64,000 bases of DNA from Phragmites australis (Eukaryota; Streptophyta; Magnoliopsida; Poales; Poaceae): the NCBI RefSeq assembly GCF_958298935.1, contig NC_084939.1, positions 23,735,501-23,799,500 of the forward strand. Direction: 5' to 3'. The notes under the pieces were generated by a model. The model saw only the letters and a list, made by a program, of their open reading frames with translations, searched no databases and was not told the origin of the DNA. Of the stretch, positions 45,529 through 57,600 are shown one piece after another. Within the stretch, counting starts at the first letter, position 1. Every line of letters starts with the position of its first letter. The position numbers and the translations under genes are program-made.

Positions 45529-48500
45529 ATGAAAGGAATTTTTTGGAATAGCAGAGGTTTGAGAGACTTGGCTAAGCATAATTTCATTTCCAACACGGTG
45601 AAAGAACATCAATTAGATTTTCTTGCCATTATGGAATCGGGCAGGAGTAATTTTCATCCTTCTACCCTTAGACACTTATGTGGCGGTCTGGAATATTTGT
45701 GGCATAGCATGGCACCTCGAGGGCATTCAGGTGGCATGCTCATTGGAGTAAATGCAGCGGTGTTTCACATCGGTTCTATTGTTGAGGGGGATTTTTATAC
45801 AAAATTCCTATTAAAGAACAAGGAGGATGGTTTCCTTGGGCATTATATGCGGTGTATGGACCGGCCCAAGATGAGTCCAAGTCTGAATTTCTGATGGAGC
45901 TTGCTCATGTATGTAGTATTGAAACCAACCCAATATTGATCAGGGGGGATTTCAATATATTGAGATGGCTGGAGGACAAAAACAATGATAATTTTGATGC
46001 TCGGTGGCCTCGCCTTTTCAATGCAGTCATAGATGCATTGGATCTACGGGAGATTCAGCTTCAAGGTCACCAATATATATGGACAAACGACCTAGACCCT
46101 CCGACGTACGAGAAACTTGACAAAATCCTTATGAGTACTAATTGGGAGACTAAATACCCGAGAGTCACGGTGGAGGCCTTAAATAGAGAGAGATCAGATC
46201 ATACCCCTTTGTTGCTTAATACAAGAGCAGCTTTTCACTATGGAAAATAGCCTTTGTTCAAATTTGAATTTGGCTGGTTGATCCGTGATGGGTTCTATGA
46301 GATGGTCACTGACATTTGGCAAAAACAAAAGCGGGGTGCAAATGCTATCGAAAGATGGCAAAATAAAATTAGAACCTTATGTCAATACCTAAAGGGTTGG
46401 GCCAAACATACATCTGACGCCCTCAAAAAGGAAAAGAAACAACTCAATATGAAATTGGATGAGTTAGATAAAAAAAGCCGAATCAACTCCATTGACGCCT
46501 CATGAAATGGCACTTAAACAGTATATCAATGAGAGGATTGCACACTTGTTACGAGAAGAAGAGCTCAAATGGTACCAACGAGCTAAAGTTAAAAATCTTC
46601 TCGAAGGAGATAGTAATACTAAATACATCCAACTAGTGGCTAGTGGCAAACATAGAAAACAAAAGATATACAAATTAGAGCAAGAGGAAGGAACCTTGAT
46701 TGGGGAGGCCGACCTTAAGCAGTATATCACAAAATACTACAAAGGTTTATTTGGTAAACCTGAAAATAATAACTTTTCATTGGATGAAACTATCCGGGCG
46801 GATATCCCACAAGTAAGCGAAAGTGAAAATGACATTCTAACTACACCTTTTGATGAAAAGGAGGTGAGGCAAGCCATATTTAAGATGGAGCACAATAAAG
46901 CTCCCGGTCTAGATGACTTTCCAGCTGAATTTTATCAAGTTTTCTAAGAAATTATTAAAATGGACCTACTGGAGCTCTTCGCAGATTTTCACCAAGGGAG
47001 ATTATCCATTTATAGTCTCAATTTTGGTGTCATTACACTCGGTCCTAAAAAGTGTGATGCACTCAAAATTCAGGAGTACCACCCAATTTGCTTACTTAAT
47101 GTCAGCTTTAAATTATTCACTAAAGTTGCAACAAACAGAATTGGGTCTATCACGAATAAGGTGGTACGTCCGACCCAAACGGCTTTCATGTCGGGTCGAA
47201 ATATAATGGAGGGAGTAATTATTCTCCATGAGACCATACATGAACTACATAGGAAAAAGCTGAACGATGTGATCTTGAAAATTGATTTCAAGAAAGCATA
47301 CGACAAAGTTAAATGATCCTTCTTGCAACAAGCCTTAAGAATGAAAGGATTCTCGACAAAATGGTGTCAGTGAATTCAAAGTTTTGTATCTGGGGGCCAT
47401 GTTGGCATAAAAGTCAATGATGAGATCGGTCCTTATTTCCAGACCCAAAAAGGGCTCAGACAAGGGGATCCCCTCTCGCCCATATTGTTCAATATCGTTG
47501 CGGATATATTAGCGATATTGATATCAAGGGCTAAACACGATGGACAAATTGCGGGAGTTATTTCACATCTAGTAGAGGATGGACTGTCAATCCTGCAATA
47601 TGCAGATGACACCATAATCTTCTTAGACCATAATTTGGAGCAAGCTAAGAATATGAAGCTCCTTTTATGTGTTTTTGAACAACTATCCGGCCTGAAAATT
47701 AATTTTCATAAAAGCAAACTCTTCTGCTATGGCAATGCTAAACAATGTGAAGACCAATATGTACAATTATTTGGGTGTGATATTGGATCTTCACCATTCA
47801 AATATCTAGGCATACTAATGATCCATCGTAAACTTTGGAATAGTAATTGGAAAAGGGTGGAAGAGCGATTTGAGAAAAGATTGAGTAGCTGAAAGGGTAA
47901 GCTTATGTCTGCAGGGGGCATATTAGTGCTCATTAATTATGTTTTAAGCAGCTTTCCAGTCTTTATGATGTCTTTCTTTGAAATATCCAAAGGTGTCCTA
48001 AAGAGACTTGATTACATACGATCGAGATTTTTCTGGCAAGGGGATAATCATAAAAAGAAATATAGACTTGCTAGATGGGATATTCTCTGCCAACCCCGTG
48101 ATCAAGGTGGATTAGGCATTACTAATCTCAAGATCAAAAATGTTTGCCTCCTTAGTAAGTGGACTTTCAAATTAATAAATGAGGATGGGGTTTGGCAATG
48201 TCTATTAAGGAATAAATACCTTGGCAGTAAAGCTCTCACCCAAGTAGATGGAAAGCTAGGTGACTCTCACTTCTGGTCTAGGTCGATGAAAGTTAAGGAG
48301 GAATTTCTTAAGTTTGGTTCTTTCCAATCAAAGGGTGGAACACAAACCAGATTCTGGAAAGACAAGTGGTTGGGCTCACAACCACTTTGTGAGCAATTCC
48401 CCTCTCTGTATAATATAGTAAAGAAAAAAGCAGGACACTGTGTCGACTGCAATGAGATCAATACATCTAAATATTTCCTTCCGCAAAGCGATTACTGGTG

Positions 48501-48976
48501 ACAGATTAATTGTCTGGCATAGGTTAGTATCTAAAATATTACATATTCAATTAACAAACGAAACAGATACATTTCAATGGGGCATGTATGCCAATAGCCA
48601 TTTTTCCGTACACTCCATGTATAATATGATGATTCATCAACCTATTTCCTCTCTGTTACGTTGGCTATGGAAGCTTAAGCTCCCATTCAAAATTAAGATT
48701 TTCTTATGGTATTTATTTTTCGAATGTAACTTTGCAAAGTCAATTTGGCGAATTATTCAGATTGTCTTAGGCATTACCATGCCAAGGAACATGAACCATA
48801 TTATGGGTAGTTGGTTACGTGACATGAAGGCTAATAAAAAGAAACTTATTATGGTTGGAGTAGCCGCTCTATTTTGGACGATTTGGCTATGCCGCAATGA
48901 TATGGTCTTTAAAAAGAGAACAACAACTTCCTTTTTGCAGGAACTCTTCAGAGGTACATATTGGCTCAGATTTTGA
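45529..48976 (+). pseudogene. LINE ORF2: endonuclease and reverse transcriptase, decayed
   Basis: Begins MKGIFWNSRGL at 45529. The AP-type endonuclease shows ILIRGDFN and RERSDHTPLL (about 45930-46210). The reverse transcriptase shows NKAPGLDDFPAEFY (about 46890-46940), RPTQTAFMSGRNI, LKIDFKKAYDKVK, KGLRQGDPLSPILFN and the catalytic YADD (about 47600-47612), then FKYLGI. A C-terminal zf-RVT-like piece follows (WLWKLKLPFKIKIFLW, about 48660-48710). Damage: a frame shift near 45845, stop at 46248, frame shift near 46500, and stops at 46945, 47314, about 47371 and 47890. Several of these lie where a Trp is conserved in the family. It would nick target DNA and reverse transcribe in situ. Confidence 0.88.
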
Positions 48977-49298
48977 AGACTGTTACAAAAGGAGAAACAA
49001 AGGGAAGAGATCAAACTGGCTTGCTAGAATTTGGAGGTGGTGGCTATAGAGCTCTTTGCCAAGAATGGCTGGCGGTTTAGTCATATATTAAGTACTGGAT
49101 AATGTCATGTAACCTCTCTAAAATAACTATCTTTTTTGCTTCCCTTTAAACAATAGGCTAAGATGATGTAATAATGCAACAAGAGTTGTATGCATTACGA
49201 ATGCAAAAGGCCGGATTGTTATCCTTTTTTCAAAAAAAAATATTAATAAGGTCGGTGTGTCCTACCAAAAAATGTAGCACCGAATTGATCGGTGGCCA

Positions 49299-50142
49299 TG
49301 ATTAGAGACGTTTTTGCGCCACACACTCCGATTCTTTTCCCCTTGCTACAGTAGAGAGAAGGCGACTCCGGAGATGATTCCGAAGCCAGTGTCGATTCCC
49401 CTGGCTCTCTTTTGGCGGCTTCTCTGTCGTCGGAGTTGCTGGGGAACTAGTGAATCGACGCTCGGTGATGCATGTAGTATAGGAAGTAGCTGTTAGGTTT
49501 GTAGATCTAGTAGTTTAGTTGGGTTTTCGGTGGAGTCATGGATGGCGAGTTCGACCAACTTTTGATCCTCTTGGGTGTTCCTGGAGCTGGCGTCCTCTTC
49601 GGCGTGACCTCCGGTGAGCTCTCGATTAGTTATGGTTATGTTTGTGTGTTGAGATTGGATGGTATGGCTATGATCCCCTTTATTTTGCTTCCGTGCTCCC
49701 GGGATGCTGGTTTTTGGCTCGGTGGCGATAACTTGGTGTTCCAGGTCTTCATTTTCGGTGTGTTCGACGGTGGAGATGCTGGGGACAAGGTTCCTCCTCC
49801 GTTGCTAGCGAGGTGGTTGCCGATATCCATTCAGTGTGCAAGTTGTGTTTCGACGGTGGGTCTAAGGTGTTGGATGATGCGGCAAACCAGTGTTTGGACT
49901 ACTTCGTTGGTCTTAGGTGGAGGTCTGGGTTCTGGCGTCGATGGTCTGTTCGCTTCACCGCGGGATAGCTCGATGGCCGGCGGAAGGTTCTGGAGACGAA
50001 GAAGATTGCAAAAAGGATATTGTTGTTCTTTTTTTTTCTTTGTTTCTTTAGAACTTGTTTGTAAAAGGGGTTGTCCTGTAAAAGGGATGTACTATACTTT
50101 AAAATTTTAATATAATCTCATTCCCTTCTCACAAAAAAAAAA
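49299..50142 (+). mobile_element. Retroposed insert with A-tail, 5' truncated
   Basis: 844 bp ending in an A-run (about 50132-50142), flanked by TGATCGGTGGCCA / TGGTCGGTGGCCA (49286-49298 and 50143-50155, one mismatch). Tail plus target duplication show retroposition by the LINE mechanism. The 190-codon frame at 49538-50110 has no recognisable domain. It could be a 5' truncated LINE of another family or a retrocopied transcript. Confidence 0.7.
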
Positions 50143-50155
50143 TGGTCGGTGGCCA

Positions 50156-50874
50156 AATTTGACCTGCGCCTGCTAGACTGCATCAAATGCTCAGATGGCT
50201 CAAATTTTGTATGTTCCGTACTTAGGTGACTATCAAATACTAAGGTAATATTGAATATTCATAAGCAGACTGTAAATGTTATGCGATATATAGGAGTAGG
50301 TCTTAAGCTATGATCGATGAAGGGTTCCCCTTTACAATTCCATTTGAAAAAGGATGTGTCCTAGTTATTCTTCTTTGATCTGTTAATCCATTAGCTCTCT
50401 TTAGCTAGATAATTTTTTCTAAGAGATTTTCTAACTTTTCTATATATGGTTACATACCAGATAAGCTACTCGTAGTCTTCAACTAGGCAGCTAGCAGCAT
50501 TATTTGAGCCTTCAAAAAGGCTTGCTTAATGACCTACTAATATATATAAATGTGCGTCTTATCTTTTCCCCTAACAAGCTAGTGGCCTTCATGTGTTGTC
50601 ATGCACGATGGTAGCCTCGAGGTTTGTCCAATCCATCGATAAAGTGAGACGTCACAAAAAGTGTATGCATCTTTAACGTGCCACGAATTGGGAAAAGGGG
50701 CGTACATTTTGTGCTTCTGTGTGGTGAAAAGATGACAATATTATATAGGGTGACTCGATGGGTATATAATTAGAGACAAGACTCCAACTTTACAGATACC
50801 ACTAAAAATTATGCGGCATATTTTCTCAATCGCTGGACAGGTAGTAATTATGGTGAGTTGACAAGATTTATCAG
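50156..50874. other. Intergenic DNA, no gene recognised
   Basis: AT-rich, short frames only. Ends at the CAG target copy (50872-50874) of the CACTA element. Confidence 0.4.
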
Positions 50875-51529
50875 CACTACATAAAAACAAATAAAAAAAT
50901 ACGAAATGAGTGACAGATCATATAGACCCGTCACTAAAGATTTTTTTAGTGTGGGTTCTGCCACAACCCGTCACTTATATAGTTTCAGATCAAGATCAGA
51001 TTATAATCCATCACTAATAACAGCTCATCATCATATAAGACTACGACTAGTCATTGGTGACGGGTCATATTACCACCCGTCAGGTCATATTACCGCTCGT
51101 CACCTATGTGCGGATTGGACCTGAACTTTTAATTGATTTTGGTTTTATGTTGCTATCTTGCATCCACTCTTTATAGCGCGTTCTTATCTCTTTCTCCGTC
51201 ATCTCTCTCGTCTCTCTCTTGTATCTCATCTCTCTTCTCTCTTTCTCTTCCACACCGGTGGCCGAGCGCACTCGGCGTTCCAACAACCGTGATCCATAGA
51301 GGCGGTGGCTGGATCCATAGAGGCGAGGGCTAGATCCATGGAGGCGAGGAGCCAGACTGCATCATAGTCGCCGTCGCGGTCTCCTCCTCTTCCTCCGCCT
51401 CCTCAATGGGCCAAGGGCGACAACAGGGAGCGGTAGCTCGAGGCACTTCGGTGGCCCATGCTGGAGCAATACACGGTGAAGAGCCTCAAGGAGAAGGTGA
51501 TCTGGAACAGCATAAGTGAAGATGATATG

Positions 51530-53055
51530 CTCTAGAGGCAATCATAGAGATAATTGTATCACGTGTCTATATTCATGTACTACCGAATAAAGTGCTATTC
51601 CAAGAATGACTATCATTTACATTAATTGGCAAGTATGTGACTTGTTCATAAAACTCTTTGTTTATATCATGATGTTATTCTTAGTCGATAACTGATCGCA
51701 TATCATTGTGATGATACATAAGACCAGTACATGTATTGATTGTTGATCACGTTTCATAAATCATAGGTATAGAGATACCAGGTCAATAATGTGGATATTT
51801 ATGTTAGAGAATATGATGTTAGATAGACTCACCTTGAGATACTACTGAAATTATTATTTATGATGTGCCATCAGTTGTTATCTCAAATGGTGTACTTACA
51901 GAATCTTTAGACCTGAGATCGTCATTGATTCCCAGAATGTGTAGTGGCATCCTTTGAGGCTGTCAAACGCTATTTCGTAACTGGGTAGTCATAAAGGTAC
52001 TTTTCGGGTTTGTCATGAAACATGTCATGGGGTATAAGTGATCAAGATGGAATTTACCCTTCCCCGATAACGGGAGAGATATCTCTGGATCCCTCAAGGT
52101 AGTTGGATTAAGAAAATACATAGCCATACCAATATGATTAAAGAGTTAATCATGATGAATCCACTATTTGATCGAGTGAATAGTCAGGCTATCACAAGGG
52201 TGACACGTATCTCGTCTTGAGCTTGACTGGTATCGCGAAGCGAAGAGATCGGTGCATGTGTATATCAAGGTTCAGCCGATATGATTTTTTATGTATACCC
52301 GGGGGTCAACATGTCCTGCTAGGGACCGCTATTGATTTTGGTTTGGAAAGGGTTTTCAAGTCGTAGCTGTTTGTACATGAACCTAATGGGTCACACACTT
52401 AATGGGTTGGACCAAAACATGCGAATTAGATTTGTATATGAGTTTTGATTAGATTGTGATCCATGAGAAGTTAGAGTCCTAAAAGGCTTCCAACGTGGGA
52501 GCCCATTGGCGAGCTCTATATAAGGAGAGACATGGGTAGGACGTGAAAAGGTTGAGCCACTCCAAAACCCTAGCCGCAACCTTCCACACGATCTTCCAAA
52601 ACCCTAGCCGTGCGTGCGGTGCTAGCACATCGGCGCTCGGCGTTTCTGTCCAGCACGTGTAGATATCGTAGATACGCTGCTGCTATTGCGGTGCTGATCT
52701 TCTCAGCGAGTCAAATGGGAGTTGGTCGAGGAGCACGACCCCTACTCGGAGTTAGTCGAGGAGCACGACCACTTGCTCGGAGTTAGTCAAGGAGCCCGAC
52801 CACCTGATCGAGGTTGATCGAGGAGCATGACCACCAGCTCAGAGTTGGTCGAGGAGCATGACCACCTGCATGGGGCTGGTCGCAGATCTGATCAAGAAGC
52901 TACGCACGATGTTGGATTGGTCTACTCTAACTCTTCTTCCGCTGCACTGCGCGTCAAGCGGTAACGATCTATAATCTCCTACTAACATGATTTCCTGGGT
53001 GAATGTGGTAGAATTTTTTTGTTTTAGGCTAGCATAGCCTGCCCGTTCCCCTACA
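51530..53055 (+). repeat. Copia-type solo LTR inside the CACTA element
   Basis: About 1.5 kb beginning near TGATATGCTCTAGAGGC and ending GCCTGCCCGTTCCCCTACA. It has a CTATATAAGGAGAGA promoter-like box at about 52515-52530 and no coding sequence. Layout and ends resemble long LTRs of grass copia elements. No internal region and no second LTR follow, so it looks like a solo LTR. No exact target duplication was found, so boundaries are approximate. Confidence 0.5.
52695..52870. repeat. Tandem GTCGAGGAGCACGACC repeat in the LTR
   Basis: About six imperfect units of roughly 30 bp, such as GAGTTAGTCGAGGAGCACG followed by ACCAC. They alternate TCGGAGTTAGTC and GAGGAGC(A/C)(T/C)GACC and lie near the 3' part of the LTR. 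Confidence 0.75.
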
Positions 53056-53122
53056 ATAAACACTGCCAGGAAGCAAGATCGTAGGGCGCTAACTGGTGGT
53101 ACAAGCAGCGTCGTCACTCAGG

Positions 53123-53210
53123 ATGCCCGTGTACAAGAGGCTCATCACGGCGATGCGGTCGAGAGGCATGAGCCCTGAGAACATCATTGGCTCACTGATG
53201 CACTACGCCG
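53123..53210 (+). pseudogene. NPH3-domain gene fragment A
   Basis: Frame reading PVYKRLITAMRSRGMSPENI then IGSLMHYA. This matches the start of the NPH3 domain of root-phototropism/NPH3-RPT2 proteins, adaptors of CUL3 ubiquitin ligases in blue-light signalling (family knowledge). Only about 29 codons are present and the sequence passes directly into the TPR-like fragment. Confidence 0.6.
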
Positions 53211-53235
53211 TCGTTGAACAGGTGGTGGGCGTCGC

Positions 53236-53640
53236 CAAGTATGCGAGGACGCAGTACAAGTACGAGCAGGCCGTCTCCAATAAGCTGAACAACTCGCTCA
53301 TCCTTGCCAACTTCGTGTAGTTCCTCTACCTCGTGCAGAATGACCACGACCGGTAGGTCCCCTCAGCGACGCCCACCACCTGTTCGACGGTTTGACAACA
53401 ACTGTTACCGATAGGAACTCTCATTTCATTGCATGGGGGAGCACTACTTCGAGAGGGCAAAGCGCGCGGAGCCGACGGACGCGGAGGCGCTGAACCGGTA
53501 CGCAGCCTTCCTGTGGAAGGTGGTGCGGAATGACCTCGTGGCCGCAGAAGACACCTACCAGGAGGCCATTGTGACCGACCCCGACAACTCGCACCACGCC
53601 GCTGCCTACGCACACTTCCTCTGGAACACCGGAGGTGAGG
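53236..53640 (+). pseudogene. TPR-like protein gene fragment
   Basis: Two blocks separated by an intron-like gap. The first reads NNSLILANFV and, after a TAG, FLYLVQNDHDR up to a GTAGGT donor at 53353. The second starts near 53435 with HYFERAKRAEPTDAEALNRY and continues to PDNSHHAAAYAHFLWNTGGED. Tetratricopeptide-type helices with A/Y spacing are visible. The acceptor reads GCATGG rather than AG, and an in-frame stop is present, so it is a dead captured fragment. It sits between two NPH3 pieces. Confidence 0.65.
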
Positions 53641-53647
53641 ACATATG

Positions 53648-53855
53648 CACTACGACCGAGCCCTTGACGACAACCACTACCGCGCCATTGACATCTACCT
53701 CAAAGTAAAGCAATTGCACGTCATTGTTCTTGTGCTGCACCTGAGTCTTTAATGGATCGGGCCATGTAAGCATATATTTGCGTCTGTGTCTTTGGCGTGC
53801 AGACGCATCCGTGGCTGACAAACTCAGAGAGGGAGCAGCTGTGCCGACTAATGAA
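53648..53855 (+). pseudogene. NPH3-domain gene fragment B
   Basis: First piece 53648-53704 reads HYDRALDDNHYRAIDIYLK and ends at a GTAAAG donor. After about 98 bp of intron-like DNA ending GTGCAG, a second piece (53803-53855) reads THPWLTNSEREQLCRLMN. Both match the highly conserved LYRAIDIYLK...HPWL..SER..LCRLM part of NPH3 proteins. The intron position is kept, so capture was from genomic DNA. Confidence 0.8.
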
Positions 53856-54209
53856 TGCCATGAGATTGTTTCTTTGTTCCTCTATGCAAATCTTAGATGG
53901 GATTATTTCTCTTGATGATCTAACACTGACCATTTGCTATTCTTGTTGGTCAGTTTCTTAATTGTTCTTTTATATTTTTTGTTTTTTAATTGCTTATAAG
54001 TAATAGGTATAGCTCTAGATCCGTCACTTATATGTAGTTATCAGTGACAGGTCTTGATTCAAACCGTCACTGTATGCGTTATTGGTGACGGGTGCGCCAC
54101 ACGTCACTTATGTGTAGTCATCAGTGACGCGTTCAGGGTGATATGTCTCGTACCCATCACTTATTTAGTTTATGACCCATCACTTTTTAGGTTTTTTCAC
54201 ATAGTGCAG

Positions 54210-57174
54210 CGATATTTTCTATCTACATATTTTTAATTGATTACATACATGGCTTCATTAAACAACCGAGATATATCAAAGGACTAGATCTAAAATACAA
54301 CTTTACCGTTGATCTCTAGTAAAAGAAGTTACATTTTAAACATGGACACAATCTCTAAAATGCAACTTTACCATTGATCTCTATTAAAAAATAAGATCAA
54401 ATAAAAGTAAGGTATTACAAAGGTTTTTTTTCATGAGTCTTTACAAAAATAAATTAAGTGCAAATCCCAATCATTTCTGACTTGGGGAATAACTGATATT
54501 TTATCATCAGTAACTTATGATCTCATTTTGGTCAATCTCTATGTTGATGCCACATTGAAATTTTTACCCGTAAGCCTGGAAACGGCCAGTTACTTAACCA
54601 GCATAGTTACACAATCTGAGTGCTGACAGTAGTCACATCAAAATAACTGCAGAAGGGCCTACTAGCATATAATCCGAATATTTTACGGTTAGGATCAGGA
54701 CAATTTGGAGACATTGGTGGCTGTCAGGCTGTGTCAACTTCCATGACACTTTGCCTTTCCCTTACCTTTCCAAAGTGCTGCCAGCTTTATACAAACTCAA
54801 GACAAGTGCTTTGGCAAAGATAGGCCACCTTTCACAGCAGGAAACTTCAAACTTGCATCCATCATACATGCATGGAGCACTGTATACGATTTTTCTTAGT
54901 CTATCTGTATCAGTTGATTTGTAGACTTATTGGTGCTGCTTAAAGCATTTCAGTGTGATCGTCACTTTGCAGGATGGAAACCAGCATCACAAGAGCCTGT
55001 GGCGTTCCAAGTAGCAAGCTATACAAATTCGTGTTTATTATTCTCTAGATGCTGTCCTATTCGATAATTGAAAGCTAGCCCATCTTTCATTAGGCATCTA
55101 ATCTAACCCCTTAGCCTCCAAGTATATATGCATAAAATTCCAATAATTGTACCGAGTGACGGCCTGACGGATACGCTAATAAAGGATGTTGAATGAGTCA
55201 TGTGGTCATTTAACAAGTAGGCTACTCATTGCATTTTTTTTCTTCGTGGAATGTTGTAGTGCTTGCGAATTAAGCGAAAGGACTCTCTAGTTTTGATGTG
55301 ACTTAAAAATAGCTAATTTAAGTCACTTTTCTAAGTATGCTGGAAGCTGGTCCAATACAGTCATCGTTCAAGATTTTTTAACATAGGAAAAGAAATAACT
55401 CAATGAGAGACAAAAACATTTTTCTAAGCTCTAAAAAATAAATACCTCACCCTACGTAAATAGATAAAGAAATTTTTAATCTATAAAAAATAAATTTAAC
55501 CTTGTTAAACCCTATCAATGCAAATCAGAGAGAACTGCATCAGTGCCTCAAGTGTAGCTAGCAAGATTTAAGCCACGCCTAAAAAGTAGCAAATCCGTTA
55601 TGAAAAACATACAGGTATTGCTAAGAATTAATCGCTCTAAAACTGTAAGATTACCATCCTTGGTTTTTTTGTCATGGTTAATCCTTTTTATGAGCTGAAG
55701 GTTCATCCTTTTTTGTCCAATAGATCTGGTATAATGATCAGTGTACCAGTTCATCGTTTCTGGCCATTAGGAGTCCTAATTAGATATATCACATCGAATT
55801 GCAATCTGGTAGAAGGGTACAACATCTTCTTTACAGCAAAAGCTACCAATATTTGTTCTCTGCGTGCAACTCGCTGCAAGTGGCAACACTGACATATCCT
55901 AGTTAGGGTCTCTTTGCCACAGCTTCTAATTCAGCTTATTCATTCACAGCAAAAAGGCCAAAACGCTTCGAAATGACAGGATTCTTAACCAACATATAAT
56001 GCAGTAGAATGTATAGTTGAATTGAAAGCTGCCTCTCACCAACTTCTCAAGTAAACTGGTTTCTGTGGAAGTAGAGCTGTCGAAGGTGTGCCCAAGGGGG
56101 GCTTTAATATTTGTGATGGAGCAACCTTTTCTCTTAATCATGTTAGAATTGAACTGATCCCAAATAAATTACTGCAAGAATTCCTAGTTCCAAAGGGGAA
56201 CTGGGGATTTCTGACAGTGCGAGTAGCGATCATATGCAGATAAGGTATATCTCGATCATGAAATGCTTAATTGTCGCCATTTGATTGGCAAGGGATCAAA
56301 GGAACTAGTAGCTTTATATATAATCTGTGTCTTTAATCTGTGATGCCTCGCTTATGATTAGAGCTACTCCACTTTACACGAGCTGATAACGAATTTGGAT
56401 CTCTCCATTGCCATGATGCTCTAAATCGTTCGAAACTGGGCCTTATTCGTGCTCAAGAACAGGAGAACTTCAGTCTAATTGGGACATTTGGCCTGGCCCT
56501 CTCTACCCCAGGAATTTCAGATTGTGCAGCCGACCTTCTACTGGTTGGACTTCGCCGGCCCATTGAAGAGCTTGAGATTGGTGCGGCATACTTATCGACG
56601 GCAAGGACGCGCTGTGGGCTGGATGGCGTGCTAAGGTGTGACACATGTCACCGTTTGGTTGGCTGAGAAGAATTTATATGAATTTCAAACTTCAAACTAA
56701 TTTTTCTCTCAAACTGAAAATCCGTTTTCAAAACTTTGATTCTTGATGTTATTTATAATTAATGCAACAAAATGAAGTCTAATATGAATATACTTTTCTT
56801 AATATTGTTTTTAAAAAATCAATATTTTGAGTGTATTGTTTAAACCTTTTGAACTCCTTTAGCACATGGAGAAAATGGAGGAACCTATAAGGCCATCTTC
56901 AATAAATACTTAAAAATTTATTTTCTATAATATTATTATAGTATTCTTTAATACTATTATAATATTCTTTATTTTTTTATCTCCAGCAGCTACTCTATTC
57001 CATATCTTCTGTTACTCTTATTCTAATCGGCAAAAGTAGTAGCACAGTGATATGATTCTTTTTTGCGGTAGTTGCTGAAATAAACAACCCCCACCTATCA
57101 ATGAAAAGAAAAAAATTGTGCAAATTCGTTTTGTTCGCTCAAGGGAGCCTTAAACATTTCCTCGGGACACATGT
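54210..57174. other. Intergenic DNA, no gene recognised
   Basis: AT-rich with short frames on both strands. A moderately GC-rich patch at about 56440-56640 has no recognisable domain. No terminal repeats or arrays were identified. Confidence 0.35.
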
Positions 57175-57600
57175 AGAGATGGCAACGAGTAAAATACCTG
57201 CGGGCAGATAATGTCCAGATCTGTACCCGTGATTGTATTTCTAAACCCGTGTCTGCGCCCGTTACCTGTCACGAGTAAGAAATGTTACCCGTGTCCGTCA
57301 CCCGCGGGTGCACCCGTATATCCACCTGTTAGGATAATTAGAGCGAATTTGTGAGTAATTGGAGCGGATTTATAGGTAATTAGAGCGGGTTTATATAACT
57401 AGTGATAACTTGTGTCTACGTATAAGATGATTGGAGCGGGTTTACGGGTTTACGAGCACGGGTATGTATTTTTTTTGCCTGTGAACTTTTACGGGTTTAT
57501 AATCAAATCCGTACCCGTACCTACGGGAAAACATTGAAATCTAAACCCGTACCCATCGGATTTCTTATCCGCAGGCACGGATAATTCCTACCTGCTGCTG
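57175..57600. repeat. Degenerate ACCCGT/ACGGGT-rich element (MITE-like)
   Basis: Starts TAGAGATGGCAACGAGTAAA and is filled with ACCCGTA, TACCCGTG, GCGGGTTTA and ACGGGTTTA words in both orientations, with long inverted similarity between halves. It resembles hAT-type MITEs that begin TAGAGATGGCAACGGGTA, but the right end is not clean. Confidence 0.5.

Larger units (their letters stand above)
41584..49240 (+). mobile_element. L1-type LINE retrotransposon with 14-bp target duplication
   Basis: The plus-strand element ends in a short A-run (49232-49240) and is flanked by AATATTAATAAGGT on both sides (41570-41583 and 49239-49252; the first A's overlap the tail). It has an apparent 5' leader (41584-42269), an ORF1-type gene and an ORF2 with endonuclease, reverse transcriptase and a zf-RVT-like end. 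Length of about 7.7 kb and presence of both open frames suggest a full-length insertion, later decayed by stops and frame shifts. Confidence 0.88.
50875..54206. mobile_element. CACTA element carrying shuffled host gene fragments
   Basis: Left end CACTACATAAAAAC, right end TTTCACATAGTG, both with GTGACGGGT/ACCCGTCACT-type subterminal repeats. A CAG duplication flanks it (50872-50874, 54207-54209). 3332 bp. No transposase. The interior holds a CT-rich tract (about 51180-51255), a copia-type solo LTR, and NPH3 and TPR gene fragments with introns kept, which indicates DNA-level capture. Confidence 0.88.

Noticed and set aside
49538..50110. 190-codon frame as a real gene
   Set aside because: Inside an A-tailed retroposed insert, with no recognised domain; more likely a fortuitous frame.
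53056..53122. GGTGGTACAAGC as a tRNA primer-binding site following the LTR
   Set aside because: It differs from the usual TGGTATCAGAGC and no retrotransposon coding follows. Left as unproven.
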